A DNA stretch of 64,000 bases from Mytilus galloprovincialis (taxonomy: Eukaryota; Mollusca; Bivalvia; Mytilida; Mytilidae), in the NCBI RefSeq assembly GCF_965363235.1, contig NC_134845.1, positions 31,126,524 through 31,190,523 on the forward strand. The letters run 5' to 3'. Positions within the stretch are counted from its first letter, which is position 1. Each line of letters opens with the position of its first letter. The notes under the pieces were generated by a model, which did not search any database, was not told where the DNA came from, and saw nothing but the letters and a program-made list of their open reading frames with translations. The position numbers and the translations under genes are program-made. This document shows positions 11,849 through 23,493 of this stretch, piece after piece.

Positions 11849-12070
11849 AAGCGGGGCGAAAGATAACTGAGGGACATTAAAACTAATAAACCGAAAATAA
11901 AATGACAACACCATGACTGAAAAAGAAAAAGACTATCAGAAAAAAAAACATTTGTACAAAAAACACATCATAAAAGACTAAATATTGAGCAAAACCACCC
12001 AACCAAAAACTGCATGGGGTAATCTCAAGTGGTTTGGAAAGTAAGCAGATCCTGATCGTCGTGTTGGTCA
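11849..12070 (+). repeat. dispersed repeat (GGGGCGAAAGATAACTGAGG family)
   Basis: The same word order (GGGGCGAAAGAT, GGGACA, TGACAACNCCATG, then a GGTAATCTCAAG-like end) recurs at 24380-24605. Confidence 0.65.
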
Positions 12071-12399
12071 TTTACGTATGTATGTTTTAAGTACGGCTAG
12101 ATATTGTGTTATGTCTTATCGTTTGTGGTTTGAATAATGTGTTTTTGGTATATTTCACATATGTGTTATTTGTCAGTAAAGTCGATTTGATTTCCATTTT
12201 CCATGGCTGAAGTATTGTGTTAGTCCAGCTAATTATGACGTCGTCACAGCATTGATTTAAAATAGTCTTTAAGACCGTCGTAAGCATAATAATTATTAGG
12301 ACTAGTATTGTGAAAATTATTGTGAAATTTTGGATCTCATTCCATATAATTGTATTTATTTCAAGATTACCTGTGATAATAAATACGTCACTTTTTGAG

Positions 12400-12860
12400 G
12401 CGTTGGTCCATTCATGTGACGCGCAGTGTGTGGTGTCCTATGTTGTTCATTCAAGGGAGGTGTCCGTTTTTATTCTGTAGTATATATGTTGTAATATACT
12501 GTTATTTCCTTTCTTTATGTATTTCTCTGTGCCAATTCGTCTTGCATTTCATCGGTATTTGTTAGCATTGCTGTATAAGCGCGAGGTTCGGCTAGACATG
12601 AAACCAGGTTAAACCCGCCATTTGTTTTTCTGTGAATGTTCCGTAACAAATCAGAAATATGGCAGTTGATATTTAATAGTCCGTTTATAAGTATGTTGAC
12701 GTTTGTTTTTGTTGCAGTTTAGTGTCTCTGTTGTTCCGTCATTTTCCTCTTAGAGTTGAAGTGTTTTCTCCCGATTTTAGTTTGTAACTCGGATTAGTTT
12801 TCTCTTGATCGATTTATGACTTTAGAACCGCTGTTTACTACTGTTGCCTTAATTAGATTG
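12400..12860 (+). repeat. dispersed repeat (TTCCGTCATTTTCCTCTTAG family)
   Basis: Runs to CTGTTTACTACTGTTGCCTT at about 12850. Inverted relatives begin GGCAACAGTAG or CGACAGTAG at 32120, 46718 and 51957. Unclassified. Confidence 0.6.
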
Positions 12861-12869
12861 CGTTTTACC

Positions 12870-13495
12870 CGTGATGTTTACATATACAGAACTTATTACA
12901 CTACAAATTTAATATTTGTGCAACATAAATGTTGGAATTTACGACGTTCGATGTAAAAATATAAAACTACAATGGGGAAGGAGATTACTCAATCATATCG
13001 GCTGAACATAGGCTCAACAAAAGAGGAACAAATACCCCTAAAACGTACATCAACCAAAAAAAACCCAAAAAAAACATTATTTCCCAAAATCTTAAGTTGT
13101 TTCAATACTTTGCAATAAGTCTTAGTTTTAAACAAAATATTAAAAAAAACTCGATTATTTGATGGTAATGCATTTGAACACTTACAATTCTTTAGAATAA
13201 AACGTTTTATTTTTTAAATTGATATTTTTTGAACAAATTTCTATTAACTATTATGCGAATAGAAGGCTTTCTTTTATGAATGGAAATGTGTACAGCGATA
13301 ATCTACGTCCCCATCGAGAGGCCCTGACATACTGTATATCGCTGTTTTAGTGACACTGATAAAGATAACTCGTTCCATAAAAAAAACAATAAATGAGATA
13401 CGCGTACATTATCCGTAATGAAAATTATCATAATACATGTACATAAATGTATGATACGTTTATATTCAATGAGCGATTCAAGTTAGATAACGTTT
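12870..13495. other. non-coding stretch
   Basis: No gene or clear repeat. Confidence 0.45.
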
Positions 13496-13499
13496 CCAC

Positions 13500-13587
13500 G
13501 TTCAGTTCACAATGAATGTTATCACTAACCGGAAGTCGGAAAAGATAACAATAATATAAATAAATGTCGAATACACACTTCATCAAG
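13500..13587 (+). promoter_or_regulatory. putative promoter / non-coding first exon with donor, possibly of the fucosyltransferase gene
   Basis: TGTTATC (13517) and GATAACA (13544) flank ACCGGAAGT (13528-13536), a full ETS-type site. The segment ends in CATCAAG/GTAAGT, a strong donor. A diverged copy lies at about 1260-1461 and ends at the same kind of donor. Conservation of a donor in two otherwise non-coding copies suggests a 5' UTR exon; the link to the acceptor at 20578 is inference. Confidence 0.35.
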
Positions 13588-14060
13588 GTAAGTTTATAAT
13601 TACTTTATGATAGGTATTGTTCATTGTTGGAAACCCTTATGTTGACTTATGGTTGATAATATCTTCGTCCTTCAGTCCAACTTTTGGATTTTTTTTAAAA
13701 GTATAGTTTTGAGAAAGTATTTAAAATATCGAACTTTGAAAGGCTCAAATAATTGTGTTGTCACTGATATCATTTACCGACGGGAATTATTAAAAGGCGG
13801 TCTCATAGTAATAACAATGTTTCCATAAGCAAATTTCAATGTTTTATCAAAAACGTTGAAATTTAAAGTTTGAACTGTAATTCATTGAAAACAACTTTAA
13901 ATTCCAGTTAACGTATTTTGAAAATATGAACTCTATACATGTAGCTGTTGGTATTAACAAAGAGCAACAATGACGTCTACGAATATTTTCTTAAAAATAT
14001 TTCACAATAGGCAATGGCGGATACAGGATTAACAAAAAGAGAAGAGCGAAATTCCATAAA
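13588..14060. repeat. diverged duplicate of sequence at 3244-5010
   Basis: Collinear with GTATTGTTCATTGTTGGA, TCACTGATATCATTTACC and a further AAATTT-rich block. It contains the empty site for the 1478-3243 insertion. Confidence 0.5.
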
Positions 14061-15105
14061 ACACAATTTTTAACTAAAAAATCATTATAATTGTAAGAAA
14101 CATGAGATCTTTCAGCTGTAATGAAAGGGGCAAACCTCACTACACCCATCTTGGATTCGGTACTGATAGGGGTACTGATTTTCTCAACCAACTGTATAAT
14201 ATAACCTTGTTATTTATATCAAAAACTAGTAAAAAACTTTAAAAAAAACTCTCCCTTTTAATCACAATCAAAAGGTTACAATGTATAACTATATCTTGTT
14301 GTTACAGATAGGTGTTTCTTATATTTTCCAGATAGAACCAATGTTAGAGTATTCGTTTTTTTAAACAAAATTAAGTAGTTTTCTAGGTTTTATTTTTTGT
14401 TGCATAGCCATTTTTTTTTAATTAGTTATTCATGATTTATTTCTATTTCCGTATTTAAAAATAAATTACGCAAATTGTATTAATTTGTGCACTTATGACG
14501 TTATTGTAAGAAACTTTCCGAAAAAAACAGTGTCTGATATAACAGCGTTAATTATGCATGAATTTATTAGCAGATTAAGTATAAAGCTTATCTCTTGCTA
14601 ATTGCATCTGCCAAAAATCTTATTTTTGATATTGAAAAGCACGGATTTTTATAATATCATATTGCTATCCTATATCCCACCCGCGTCGAAGGAGGGATAT
14701 ATAATTTAGCAAACTTAGATACAGACATCTTAAAATATAACGTGCGATACATTTTTACATACATTGCTCTTCAACATCCTGTTTAATGCAAACAATTATA
14801 GGACAGTATTACTAGTGAACAGAAGTTCACAACTCAACTTGTTTAACGGTAACAATTCATGAAAACTATGTTATTGCGCGAGTTGAAATAAGGTGAGAGT
14901 GCGTCATAATGAAAATAAAATCTCACTTTAACCCATCTACATATAAATCTGCCTGTCAAAATACAGTATAAGACACTTTCTTTCGTTGTTGCAGATCATA
15001 TATCTTTTATGTTGTTTTTCCCCGCTTCCATCGGATTATGTCCCAATGACAAATACCCCTCATTGCGGTTTATAACTTTGAATTTTTGAAATACTAAGGC
15101 ATTTC
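14061..15105. other. non-coding stretch
   Basis: Short ORFs only. No supported feature. Confidence 0.45.
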
Positions 15106-15310
15106 TACCTCAAGAATAGATTACCTTAGCTGTATTTGGCAAATCTTTTAGGAATGTTTGGTCCTCATGGCTCTTCAACTTCGTACTTTATTTAGCCCTT
15201 TTAACATTTTTTTATTCGAGCGTCACTGATGAGTCTTTTGTAGACGAAACGTGCGTCTGGCGTAAATAGAAAATTTCAAACCTGGTATCTATGATGAGTT
15301 TATTTATACA
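15106..15310 (+). repeat. dispersed repeat with ACGAAACGCGCGTCTGG core, copy 1
   Basis: Contains GCGTCACTGATGAGTCTTTT and GACGAAACGTGCGTCTGGCG, followed by a CCTGGTATCTATGATGAGTT end. Upstream ATAGATTACCTTAGCTGTAT belongs to the same family. Confidence 0.75.
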
Positions 15311-16400
15311 TTATAAATCTGCTGGTTATTTCCTATCTGCAAGGATTTTTTTCTTTTGTGTTATATAGAATACTTCGTTTTGTATCAAATGATGTTTGCT
15401 TTTTCTTTCCAAATGAATATATCAACTAATTCTTGTTTACATTTTTGTTGCAAGTGTCTATCTATGTATGAGTTTCCACCAATTTACCGTTTATTATCTA
15501 GTATTTTATTTGCTGCAAAACTGTCAAATGTCTGGGGTGAATCTAGTTCTCCTTAAAGTTTTGTGTTGAAATTCTGCCCAATAACTGAATGTATTTGTAT
15601 TTTTATATTTTGCTTTGTTGGTAGGTAATGCCAATATAATTAACTAGCAATAAAACTTATATTTGATTTAAATAAATTTATGGTCTACTCTGGCATCTTG
15701 TATCAGAACAAGATTAACAAATATCGTTTAAGAACACTCCTTCTGCGTCATAAATCAATGATTTTCGACAGTGTCGATTTAATTTAGATGAACAAATATT
15801 GTCAATAATGATATATAACTAAGCTGTAAATACTAAATGTTCCTTCGATAACGTTAAGTGCTTGTACTTTGATGTGGCGATTTTGAGTTGTAATCCCCAT
15901 GTTTCAATGTCATAGATCAGCCAAAATTCAATATTTACTGCATGTGTGTCCTTATTTATCATCAAAGAGGTAAAAGAGGCAAATTTCCAACGAATTTAAT
16001 TCACAAAATGAATATTGTGAAAAAAGTATTTAAATCTTAGTTTTATTTAACAATATCACAGCTCTTAACATAATTTATGGTCAAATCCATAAGTCTTAAC
16101 GTAATTTTAAAATTCTTATGGTGATATCAATGATAAATGTCGTTTCAAGAACTTATATGTGTTCAGTATTAACAAAATATGTAATCAAATAAACGTAACC
16201 GCCGATAAGTGTTAACCGGTGTATTGTGTAGATTCAACATTCATTCGGAAAGGCATATGCATATGTTGATTTTGATACACACGATGTTGATATAATGTTA
16301 ATTTCCAATTTCTAATATGACGTTCTTCAAACGAATACACACTCGTGGTAACATATGAATATATTGTCTGAGCTGTTCTGAACATACTCCCATACCTTGT
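15311..16400. other. non-coding stretch
   Basis: ORFs at 15356 and 16212 (minus) show no family features; the second overlaps repeat sequence. No gene called. Confidence 0.45.
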
Positions 16401-16423
16401 GCTTTTTAGCTCACCTGGCCCGA

Positions 16424-16970
16424 AGGCATAGATTGCCTTAGCTGTCTTTGGCAAAACTTTTAGGTATTTTGGTCCTCAATGCTCTTCAACTTCGTAGTTT
16501 ATTTGGCCTTTTTAACTTTCTGGATTCGAGCGTCACTGATGAGTCTTTTGTAGACGAAACGCGCGTCTGGCGTATATACAAAATTTAGTCCTGGTATCTA
16601 TGATGAGTTTATTTACAACCACTTGGTCGATGCCGCTGCTGGTGGAGATTTATTTCCCCGAGGGTATCATCAGCCCAGTAGTCAGCACTTTGTGCTGACA
16701 TGAATTATCATTGATATGGTTTTATTTATAAATTAACTGTTTACAAAATTTTGAATATTTGAAATACTAAGGCTTTTCTACCTCAGGCATAGAATGCCTT
16801 AGCTGTAATTGGCAAAACTTTTAGGTATTTTGGTCCTCAATGCTGTTCAACTTCGTAGTTTATTTGGCCTTTTTCACTTTTTGGATTCAAGCGTCATTTA
16901 TGAGTCTTTTGTAGACGAAACGCGCGTCTGGCGTATATACAAAATTTAGTCCTGGTATCTATGATGAGCT
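16424..16970 (+). repeat. ACGAAACGCGCGTCTGG-core repeat, two tandem copies, nested in the Helitron-like element
   Basis: Cores at 16553 and 16915. Each copy runs from GCATAGATTGCCTTAGCTGT (or GCATAGAATGCC...) to CTATGATGAGTTTATTT. Sequence either side (CACCTGGCCCGAAG and TTTTCTCATCACTTTGCG) belongs to the host element. Confidence 0.7.
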
Positions 16971-16995
16971 TATTTTCTCATCACTTTGCGTCCGT

Positions 16996-17020
16996 CGTCC
17001 GTCGTCGTCGTCGTTAACTT
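16996..17020. repeat. GTC-rich microsatellite
   Basis: CGTCCGTCGTCCGTCGTCGT run. Confidence 0.8.
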
Positions 17021-17968
17021 TTACAAAACTCGTCTCCTCTGAAGCTACTGGGCTAAATCAAACCAAACTTGGCCACAATCATAATTGGGGTATTTAGTTT
17101 AAAAAATGTGTCCGTTGACCCGGTCAACCAACCAAGATGGCCGTCATTGCTAAAAAATAGAACATAAGGGTAAAATGTAGATTTTTTGGCTAATATCTCT
17201 GAAACCAAAGCATTTAGAGCAAATCTGACATAGGGGCTAAATTGTTGTTCAGGTCAAGATCTATTTGCCTTGAAATTTTTTTTCAGATGAATCGGAGAAC
17301 CCGTTGTTGGATTGCTGCCCCTAAATTGGTAATTTTAAGGAAATATGCAGTTTTTGGTTATTATCTTGAATATTTTTGAAGATAGAGATAAACTGTAATC
17401 AGCAATAATGTTCAGCAAAGTAAGATCTACAACTAATTCAACATAACCAAAATGGTCAGTTGACCTCTTAAGGAGTAATTGCCCTTTATAGTCAATTTTT
17501 ATCAATTTTTTGTAAATTTTTGTAATCTTTTACAAAAATCTTCTCATCTGAAACTACTAAGACAAATTTAACCAAACTTGTCCACAATTATCGTAAGGGT
17601 ATCTAGTTTATAAAATGTGTCCGATGACCCAGCCTGTGAATCAAGATGGCCGCCATGGCTAAAAATAGAACATAGGGTAAAATGCAGTTTTTGGCTCATA
17701 TCTCTGAAACCAAAGCATTTAGAGAAATCTGCTGTTGATAAAATTGTTTCTTAGGTCAAGAGATCTATCTGCCCTGAAATTGTCAGACCAATCGGGCAAC
17801 TTGTTGTGGTGCTGCTGCCCGTGAATTAGTCATTTTAGGAAAATTTGGCAGTTTTTGGTTATTATCATGAATATTATTATAGATAGAGATAAACTATTAA
17901 TAGCAATAATGTACAACTAAGTAAGAGCTTCACATAAGTCAACTTGAACAAAGTGGTGAATTGACCCC

Positions 17969-18530
17969 TTAAGGGGGTTCGCGGGTCTAAATCATTTATA
18001 TAGGATTTCTCTATATTTTTCTATAAATGAACTTTATCTTATAGTTAATAGAAAAATAAAATAAAAAAGTGGGGTCACCGTTCATTTGCGCTCACAATGT
18101 GTCTTCGAAAGAAGCATACATTTTTGTAAAGGTATTTTTTTTCTGTTGATGTAATAGGAGAAATAAAGGTAATATCGAAAAAAAAAGAAAGAAATTTATT
18201 ACAGAAATCGCTCAAATTTTACAATAATTTAGTTTAAGTACAGCTTATATGGAAATTATATTAAAAAATATAGGTCACCGATGAGTTAAAAAAGATATTT
18301 CAATTTGAAAGCCAAAAAATGGCATTTTTCCACCAAAGGGAGATAATTTGGAACTTTTTCAATGATGTATACATTTTAAAAGTCATCTGGGGCAAACACG
18401 AATTGTTTGTTTTGAATGATTTTTGTACCATATAATAAGTAACAACTACAAAAGGTAACAAATAAAATTTGAAATGAAAAACAAATGTTTATTTTTTTTC
18501 TGAAATTTTCATACCCTTGAGCCTCCTTAA
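17969..18530. mobile_element. 554-bp piggyBac-like MITE with TTAA target duplication, copy A
   Basis: TTAA at 17969-17972 and 18527-18530 flank ends GGGGGTTCGCGGGTCT and (inverted) GGAGGCTCAAGGGTAT. The surrounding host reads GACCCC-TTAA-GGAGTTATTG, and its internal duplicate at 17463-17480 shows the same site unfilled (GACCTCTTAAGGAGTAATTG). TTAA choice and precise duplication are the piggyBac rule. No transposase. Confidence 0.88.
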
Positions 18531-18814
18531 GGAGTTATTGTCCTTTATAGTCAATTTTTAACAATTTTCATAAATTTTTATAAATTTTTACAAAATATTT
18601 TCCATTGTCTCTTCTGGGCCAATTTCATTATAGATAAAGATAATTGTAAGCAGCAAGATTGTTCAATAAAGTAAGATCTACAAACACATCACCAACACCA
18701 AAACACAATTTTGTCATGAATCTTTAATATGCACATAGACTAAGGTGAGCGACACAGGCTCTTTAGAGCCTCTAGTTTTCTTTACGAGCTACTTGACGTC
18801 ATTGAATATAGTTT

Positions 18815-18895
18815 TCAAAGGTACCAGGATTATGAATTAATACGCCAGATGCGCGTTTCGTCTTCACAAGACTCATCAGTGACGCCCAGATCAAT
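18815..18895 (-). repeat. ACGAAACGCGCGTCTGG-core repeat, minus copy
   Basis: AAGGTACCAGGATTATGAAT, then CGCCAGATGCGCGTTTCGTC and CTCATCAGTGACGC. Confidence 0.75.
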
Positions 18896-19004
18896 GAACA
18901 ATGACATAAGAATAAACGCATTTTACAGGAGAATGCACGTTTGTGAAATCGTAAATTATCACAACAGGGAAATGTAAACAAACGATATTAAATAATATAA
19001 TTTA

Positions 19005-19155
19005 GTATGCCAGACGCGCGTTTCGTCTTCATAAAGATACATCAGTGACGCTCATATCGAAATATTTATAAAGTCAAACAAGTACTAAAAAGTTGAAGAG
19101 CATTGAGAATCGAAAATTCCAAAAATTGTGTTAAATACGGCTCTGGTAATCTATT
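19005..19155 (-). repeat. ACGAAACGCGCGTCTGG-core repeat, minus copy
   Basis: GCCAGACGCGCGTTTCGTCT through TACATCAGTGACGC and AAGTTGAAGAGCATTGAGAA to GGTAATCTA. Confidence 0.75.
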
Positions 19156-20559
19156 TAATTAAAATGTGATATAAACCCTTTTTACGTACTAAAAGTAAAG
19201 CTGTTCATCCAAACCTCTCTAAATGAGTTGATGTAACTAGTCTAAGCATGTCACTATTTCAGTTTACTCCGTTCTATTACGTCAATGTTATAGTGCTTTT
19301 TTTACAGGAACGGCAAATATTTGCCTTCATCTACAGCGCTTCGATCCAGAAGAATTGCCGTATTTGTCCTATAAGAATAGAAATAATTCATGGGGGTTTG
19401 AATTATTTCTTAAGTAACTCTATCCTTGATTGGAGAATATAACGCCATCCTTGATTGGATGGGTCAATAAAGTCTTAACATAACAAACATGTATGATGTT
19501 TATAAATATGATTTATTGATTTAATTATACATGGTCATCATTTTATTGATCATTCGTATTTTAACAATAGATGACAGTATTCAATTCATACATGTTTGTT
19601 TGTTTTTCCATTCCTTCATCCAATCAAATACAGCAAGTCTGTGTTGACATACTTATATTTTCTAGTTCTTATTGGTGATTTAACTGATGAATGTCGATTA
19701 ATGTCCATCTGTGTGCAGTTTATGTATTATCAGAATATATATGATCAAATAAGCGTAATAAGCAATAGTTATTATCTGATTAAGACGCAGTGACGTTTGT
19801 CCTCAAACTTAATTGGATGATTTATCATTATCGTCATAACAAATATTGGTTTCTGACCAATAAATACAATTATACAAAGACTTTCGCTGCTGTTAATATA
19901 TCAAAATTCAAAAAGGTATGGAAACGAAATCATAACAACATTGTTTTAGTAGCCAGTATTTACCGAATAATGCAAAGTTTTATGTGGGAAAAAAACTTGT
20001 GATATTATTCACGTGTTTGTTCCTCAACTATGCAGATTTTTATTGTTTTGTACCACGAATATCTAATTTAATCTACATCCGTAAATAATTATGTGTCCAA
20101 TGTTGTTTCGAATCTTGATTCATACATCTATTCAGCGGAGTACTTGCTGTTGTTGGTTGATGATGACTGCTGTACTTTCCAATTATTTTGGGATTCCTTT
20201 ACCTTTTACATGTAAAATCATAAGGTTGCTAGAGTTAAAATAAATATGACACACGCATTAACGTCTATGCCTTGTTGTTGGAATAACATATAGCTGATGT
20301 TTACCATCTATTGGTATTCAACCGCCATCATCTTTAATGCATATGACCCAGGCACCATTGGCTACTTCTTTATCTTACCATATAGTGATTAAATTGACCT
20401 GCTGGTGTTTAACCCTACTTTCTGCACTTTTGTGGTATTTCGTGTTGTTGGTTTTTATAGGTGGAGGAAACCGGATAATACCATGGATACAAACCTTTGA
20501 TATAATTAAGTATCTATAATGCTAACTGTTAATGAAGCAAATGCTCGTATTTAAATACC
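19156..20559. other. non-coding stretch upstream of the fucosyltransferase exon
   Basis: ORFs at 19248, 19596, 19790 and 20337 are short and lack family signals. It is presumed to be intron if the first exon lies further upstream. Confidence 0.45.
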
Positions 20560-20582
20560 TTGTGCTTTTCTTTTACAGGAAA
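20560..20582 (+). other. splice acceptor and 5' UTR remnant of the fucosyltransferase exon
   Basis: A pyrimidine-rich run ends in ACAG at 20578, leaving only GAAA before the ATG. This predicts that the 5' UTR is spliced from an upstream exon; 13500-13587 is a candidate. If transcription instead starts locally, the ATG at 20532 could be used. Confidence 0.6.
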
Positions 20583-21671
20583 ATGGTTAATTCGTTACAA
20601 CGAAGGACAGGTACTACTTTACTTGTGATGTGGATTTCATGGGCAATTGTGAATTTAATATACACAAATTATCCAAATTTCAACCCAATAAAAATGCTGC
20701 CGGCACCCAAAAATGAGAGTTCATTCAATTTTACTATTTTATTGTATGCCCCACCTATTTATCCAAAAAATTATTACAAAATTGACTTTTTAAAGAAATG
20801 TGTCTTTCATAATTGTAAAATTAGCTTTGACCGTTCCTTGCTTCGTTATAGTGATGCTGTGATTTTCTTTTATAAGGAAATAACTTTTAAACCGCCGTAT
20901 AAATTCCCTAATCAGACGTGGATATTAACAAATTTCGAGGCTCCTAACTTTAAGTCACCTGGAAAATATATTAAATACTTTGAATTTGATTGGACCATGT
21001 CTTATCGCCAAGAATCTGATGTGTATGTACCATATGGGATTATAAAAGAGAGCAGAATACATGCTAAAAAGAATTATTCGTCGATATATGCAATGAAAAC
21101 ATATGACGTGGCTTGGATAGTAAGTAACTGTAAGACTAAATTTAGAAGGGAGGAATATGTTGAAAAACTTTCTAGATATATAGACATTGATATTTACGGT
21201 AAATGTGGATGGAATTCATGCCGAGGTTCATCAATTTTTCAGTGTAAACAGAGACTCAGTAAACGTTACAAGTTTATGCTTGCCTTTGAAAATTCATTAT
21301 GCAAAGATTATTTGACAGAAAAAATATTTCATTTGTACCGGGAAAATATTGACATTATTCCTATTGTGAGAGGTGCTCCGAACACCGAGGAACATTTACC
21401 TAACAACACCTTTGTGTTAGTTTCAGATTTCAAATCTCCTAAAGATCTTGCACACCGATTAAAGACAATTGGAGGCAATGAGACACTGTATACCGAAATG
21501 TTAAAACAAAAAGACAAATACACAGCTTTTTCAGATCCAAATGAAGAAACGGGCATGTGGGGTCTATGCAGAGCATGTCAATTATTAAATGATAACTATC
21601 AATCAAATAAGACAATGGATATAGCAAAATGGCTGTCCGGAAGATCTTGTATTTTACCTTCTGATTTGTGA
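20583..21671 (+). CDS. alpha-1,3-fucosyltransferase (GT10 family), type II membrane protein
   Basis: Family knowledge: GT10 enzymes move fucose from GDP-fucose onto N-acetylglucosamine-containing glycans in the Golgi lumen. Seen: an uninterrupted 362-residue reading frame with a hydrophobic anchor at residues about 7-27 and no cleavable signal, a typical type II layout. FDWTMSYRQESDVYVPYG (about 135-152) is the usual GT10 mid-region motif. YKFMLAFENSLCKDYLTEK (about 229-247) is the family's donor-binding signature and is intact. Several N-glycosylation sequons are present (NES, NFT, NQT, NYS, NNT, NET). Start choice: an in-frame ATG at 20532 would give 379 residues, but a strong acceptor (pyrimidine tract ending TTTTACAG at 20578) lies between it and the ATG at 20583, so I prefer the latter with a 5' non-coding exon upstream. 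The stop is TGA at 21669-21671. Acceptor specificity cannot be told from sequence. Confidence 0.93.
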   Translation: MVNSLQRRTGTTLLVMWISWAIVNLIYTNYPNFNPIKMLPAPKNESSFNFTILLYAPPIYPKNYYKIDFLKKCVFHNCKISFDRSLLRYSDAVIFFYKEITFKPPYKFPNQTWILTNFEAPNFKSPGKYIKYFEFDWTMSYRQESDVYVPYGIIKESRIHAKKNYSSIYAMKTYDVAWIVSNCKTKFRREEYVEKLSRYIDIDIYGKCGWNSCRGSSIFQCKQRLSKRYKFMLAFENSLCKDYLTEKIFHLYRENIDIIPIVRGAPNTEEHLPNNTFVLVSDFKSPKDLAHRLKTIGGNETLYTEMLKQKDKYTAFSDPNEETGMWGLCRACQLLNDNYQSNKTMDIAKWLSGRSCILPSDL

Positions 21672-21946
21672 TTATTTCAACATTGGAACTACAACATTAT
21701 GCAACCAAATTGGCTTTTTTTGTAGAGAAAGTCATTATTATATATTTGTCATAAGTTATATAGAATGGTTTAAATCTAATGAGGATGAAGGTTTGAATTT
21801 GAAATTTGTTATGAATATAGGTCTTTCTTACGCTTGTTTTTTCCTTTGTTCAATGTGTAAGTAATGAAAATTAAAATGAAAAAGCTTGCTAATTGATTAT
21901 TCGATTTATGATTTCGTTCATTACATATTAATGTGTGTTTGAAATC

Positions 21947-21952
21947 AATAAA
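21947..21952 (+). terminator. AATAAA polyadenylation signal of the fucosyltransferase gene
   Basis: Canonical hexamer about 280 bases after the stop, the first good one downstream, followed by a T-rich stretch. Confidence 0.55.
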
Positions 21953-22075
21953 TTGTTGACAGTTGTTTTATTGGCAATTAGACCTTACCTTCGTTTTTTT
22001 ACATGTAAATATAACTTCAAATTGAGCTCGAACTATATCTCAAACTATATCGAAGTGTGTCGAATAAGCTCTCGC

Positions 22076-22135
22076 CGCGATATAGCCTTTTTGTGCTAAT
22101 GTGACGTAAAGCAACGAACAATCAATCAACCAAAT
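22076..22135 (+). repeat. 3' tail fragment of a retroposon
   Basis: GCGATATAGCCTTTTTGTGC... ends GCAACGAACAATCAATCAAC, the same style of tail as the elements at 6270 and 9023 but a different body. Confidence 0.55.
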
Positions 22136-23229
22136 TGAGTGTAAGCAGTATACTATCCGATTTATACGACATTGAAAGTTTAAGTTTTGGCGAGACATGC
22201 AGCGGCTACTTGTATTCTTAAAGATGGAAAGGAAAGACACAATCTTAGTTTTATATGTACCTTGATATCTTGGCAAAGTACTAAATTATGCTTCTGGTTT
22301 GATAGATAAAAATAAGAATGTTTATCACTAATTGTTTAAATGAACTAATAAATCAGAAACTATCCGTCCATTTTTGTTTGTAGTTTAAAAAAGTCACAGA
22401 TTTACATTAACTTCGTGTTTTAAACTGATTTATAAGACTCCGGGTTAAATATATGAATGAGTTTTGTGAATTAAACCAAATCATGTGATATCATCTGAAA
22501 TATCTTGAAATAAAAATTTGCTGATATATAAAGATTTTTAATTGCAATATGTTTATAATTTTACATAGTTTTCCCAGTTACAGTGAATCCAACAGAATAT
22601 TTTGTGGCATTTGGAACAGTTTTGTAATTTAAATTTATTCTATATTCAGTTTATTTTGTTATTGCTACTGATTGCAATATTGTGTGATATTTATATTTGC
22701 ATATATGTATGTAGGACTTGCAAGTCCTGAAATTAAATTGTGCTGATAGATTTTCTAATTCGAATATTATATATTCTTTCCAAAAGTTTCCAAGGCTATG
22801 GCAGATTTGCTTGCGAATTCAGTACGAGTCAATACATATATCTAACAAATTACTTTTCTTAAAGTAGTTTTTAAAAGAAATCTTCTTTTTCCAACATTAC
22901 ATGTATTCGTCATAAATATAGCAGAAAATGATAAACGTTAGGTATATGAAATCCATGACATTCTAATAATACACTTTTTACTCATTATTCATTTATTTTT
23001 AGTCTAGCCATAATATTAACTTTTTTCTTTACATTTCAAAATTTTGGGTACTTTTCATTGTGAGTTTTATCTTTTTATATATATTACGTAACTACCTCGC
23101 TAAACATTTCAACTGTATTCCTATTTTGCTCCTTGATTATATCACGTAAACCTTAGCGACCTACGTTTCACATTTTCTTTAATATTCCGTTCGTCATCAG
23201 TAATTTATAATATGTGATCTATTTCCCCC
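22136..23229. other. non-coding stretch
   Basis: AT-rich; no gene or clear repeat. Confidence 0.5.
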
Positions 23230-23261
23230 TTTTTTACATTATACCATTATGACTTGCTTAG

Positions 23262-23304
23262 GAGGTGAATATCCCTTGCTTGGGTTGACCATTTTGGATA
23301 TTCA
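23262..23304. repeat. hairpin GGTGAATATCC / GGATATTCACC
   Basis: 11-base perfect arms around a ~21-base loop. The TATTCACC word recurs in the duplicated units downstream. Confidence 0.7.
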
Positions 23305-23493
23305 CCGACTCAATGGGCCATGATTGTTTTATTATAACGAGCAAACATATAACTATGAAAGTAAAAATATTTTAACAGATTGTCAAAACATATCGTCGAC
23401 ATTAGATGAATTTCCAAGCCTTGTATGGACTTTTAACCTGGCCGTTGCCATATTTGTTTTTTTTTTCTCTGACGTGAAGTGAATTTAAAGAGA

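Larger units (their letters stand above)
16407..18775 (+). mobile_element. Helitron-like non-autonomous element carrying two later insertions
   Basis: The 3' end has a perfect 7-bp stem AGGCTCT/AGAGCCT (18756-18771), then CTAG (18772-18775) and a T, matching the Helitron rule (hairpin, CTRR, insertion before T). The 5' side begins near GCTCACCTGGCCCGAAG; an A/TC terminus is not clear. Internally two related ~480-base units (about 17030-17510 and 17520-17970, each with CTCTGAAACCAAAGCATTTA) form a direct duplication. No Rep/helicase. Insertions at 16424-16970 and 17973-18526 split it. A fragment lies inverted at 50640-50815. Confidence 0.65.

Noticed and set aside
20337-20519. Small ORF just upstream of the fucosyltransferase
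   Set aside because: Different context, stop before the acceptor, no homology, and no donor linking it to 20579.
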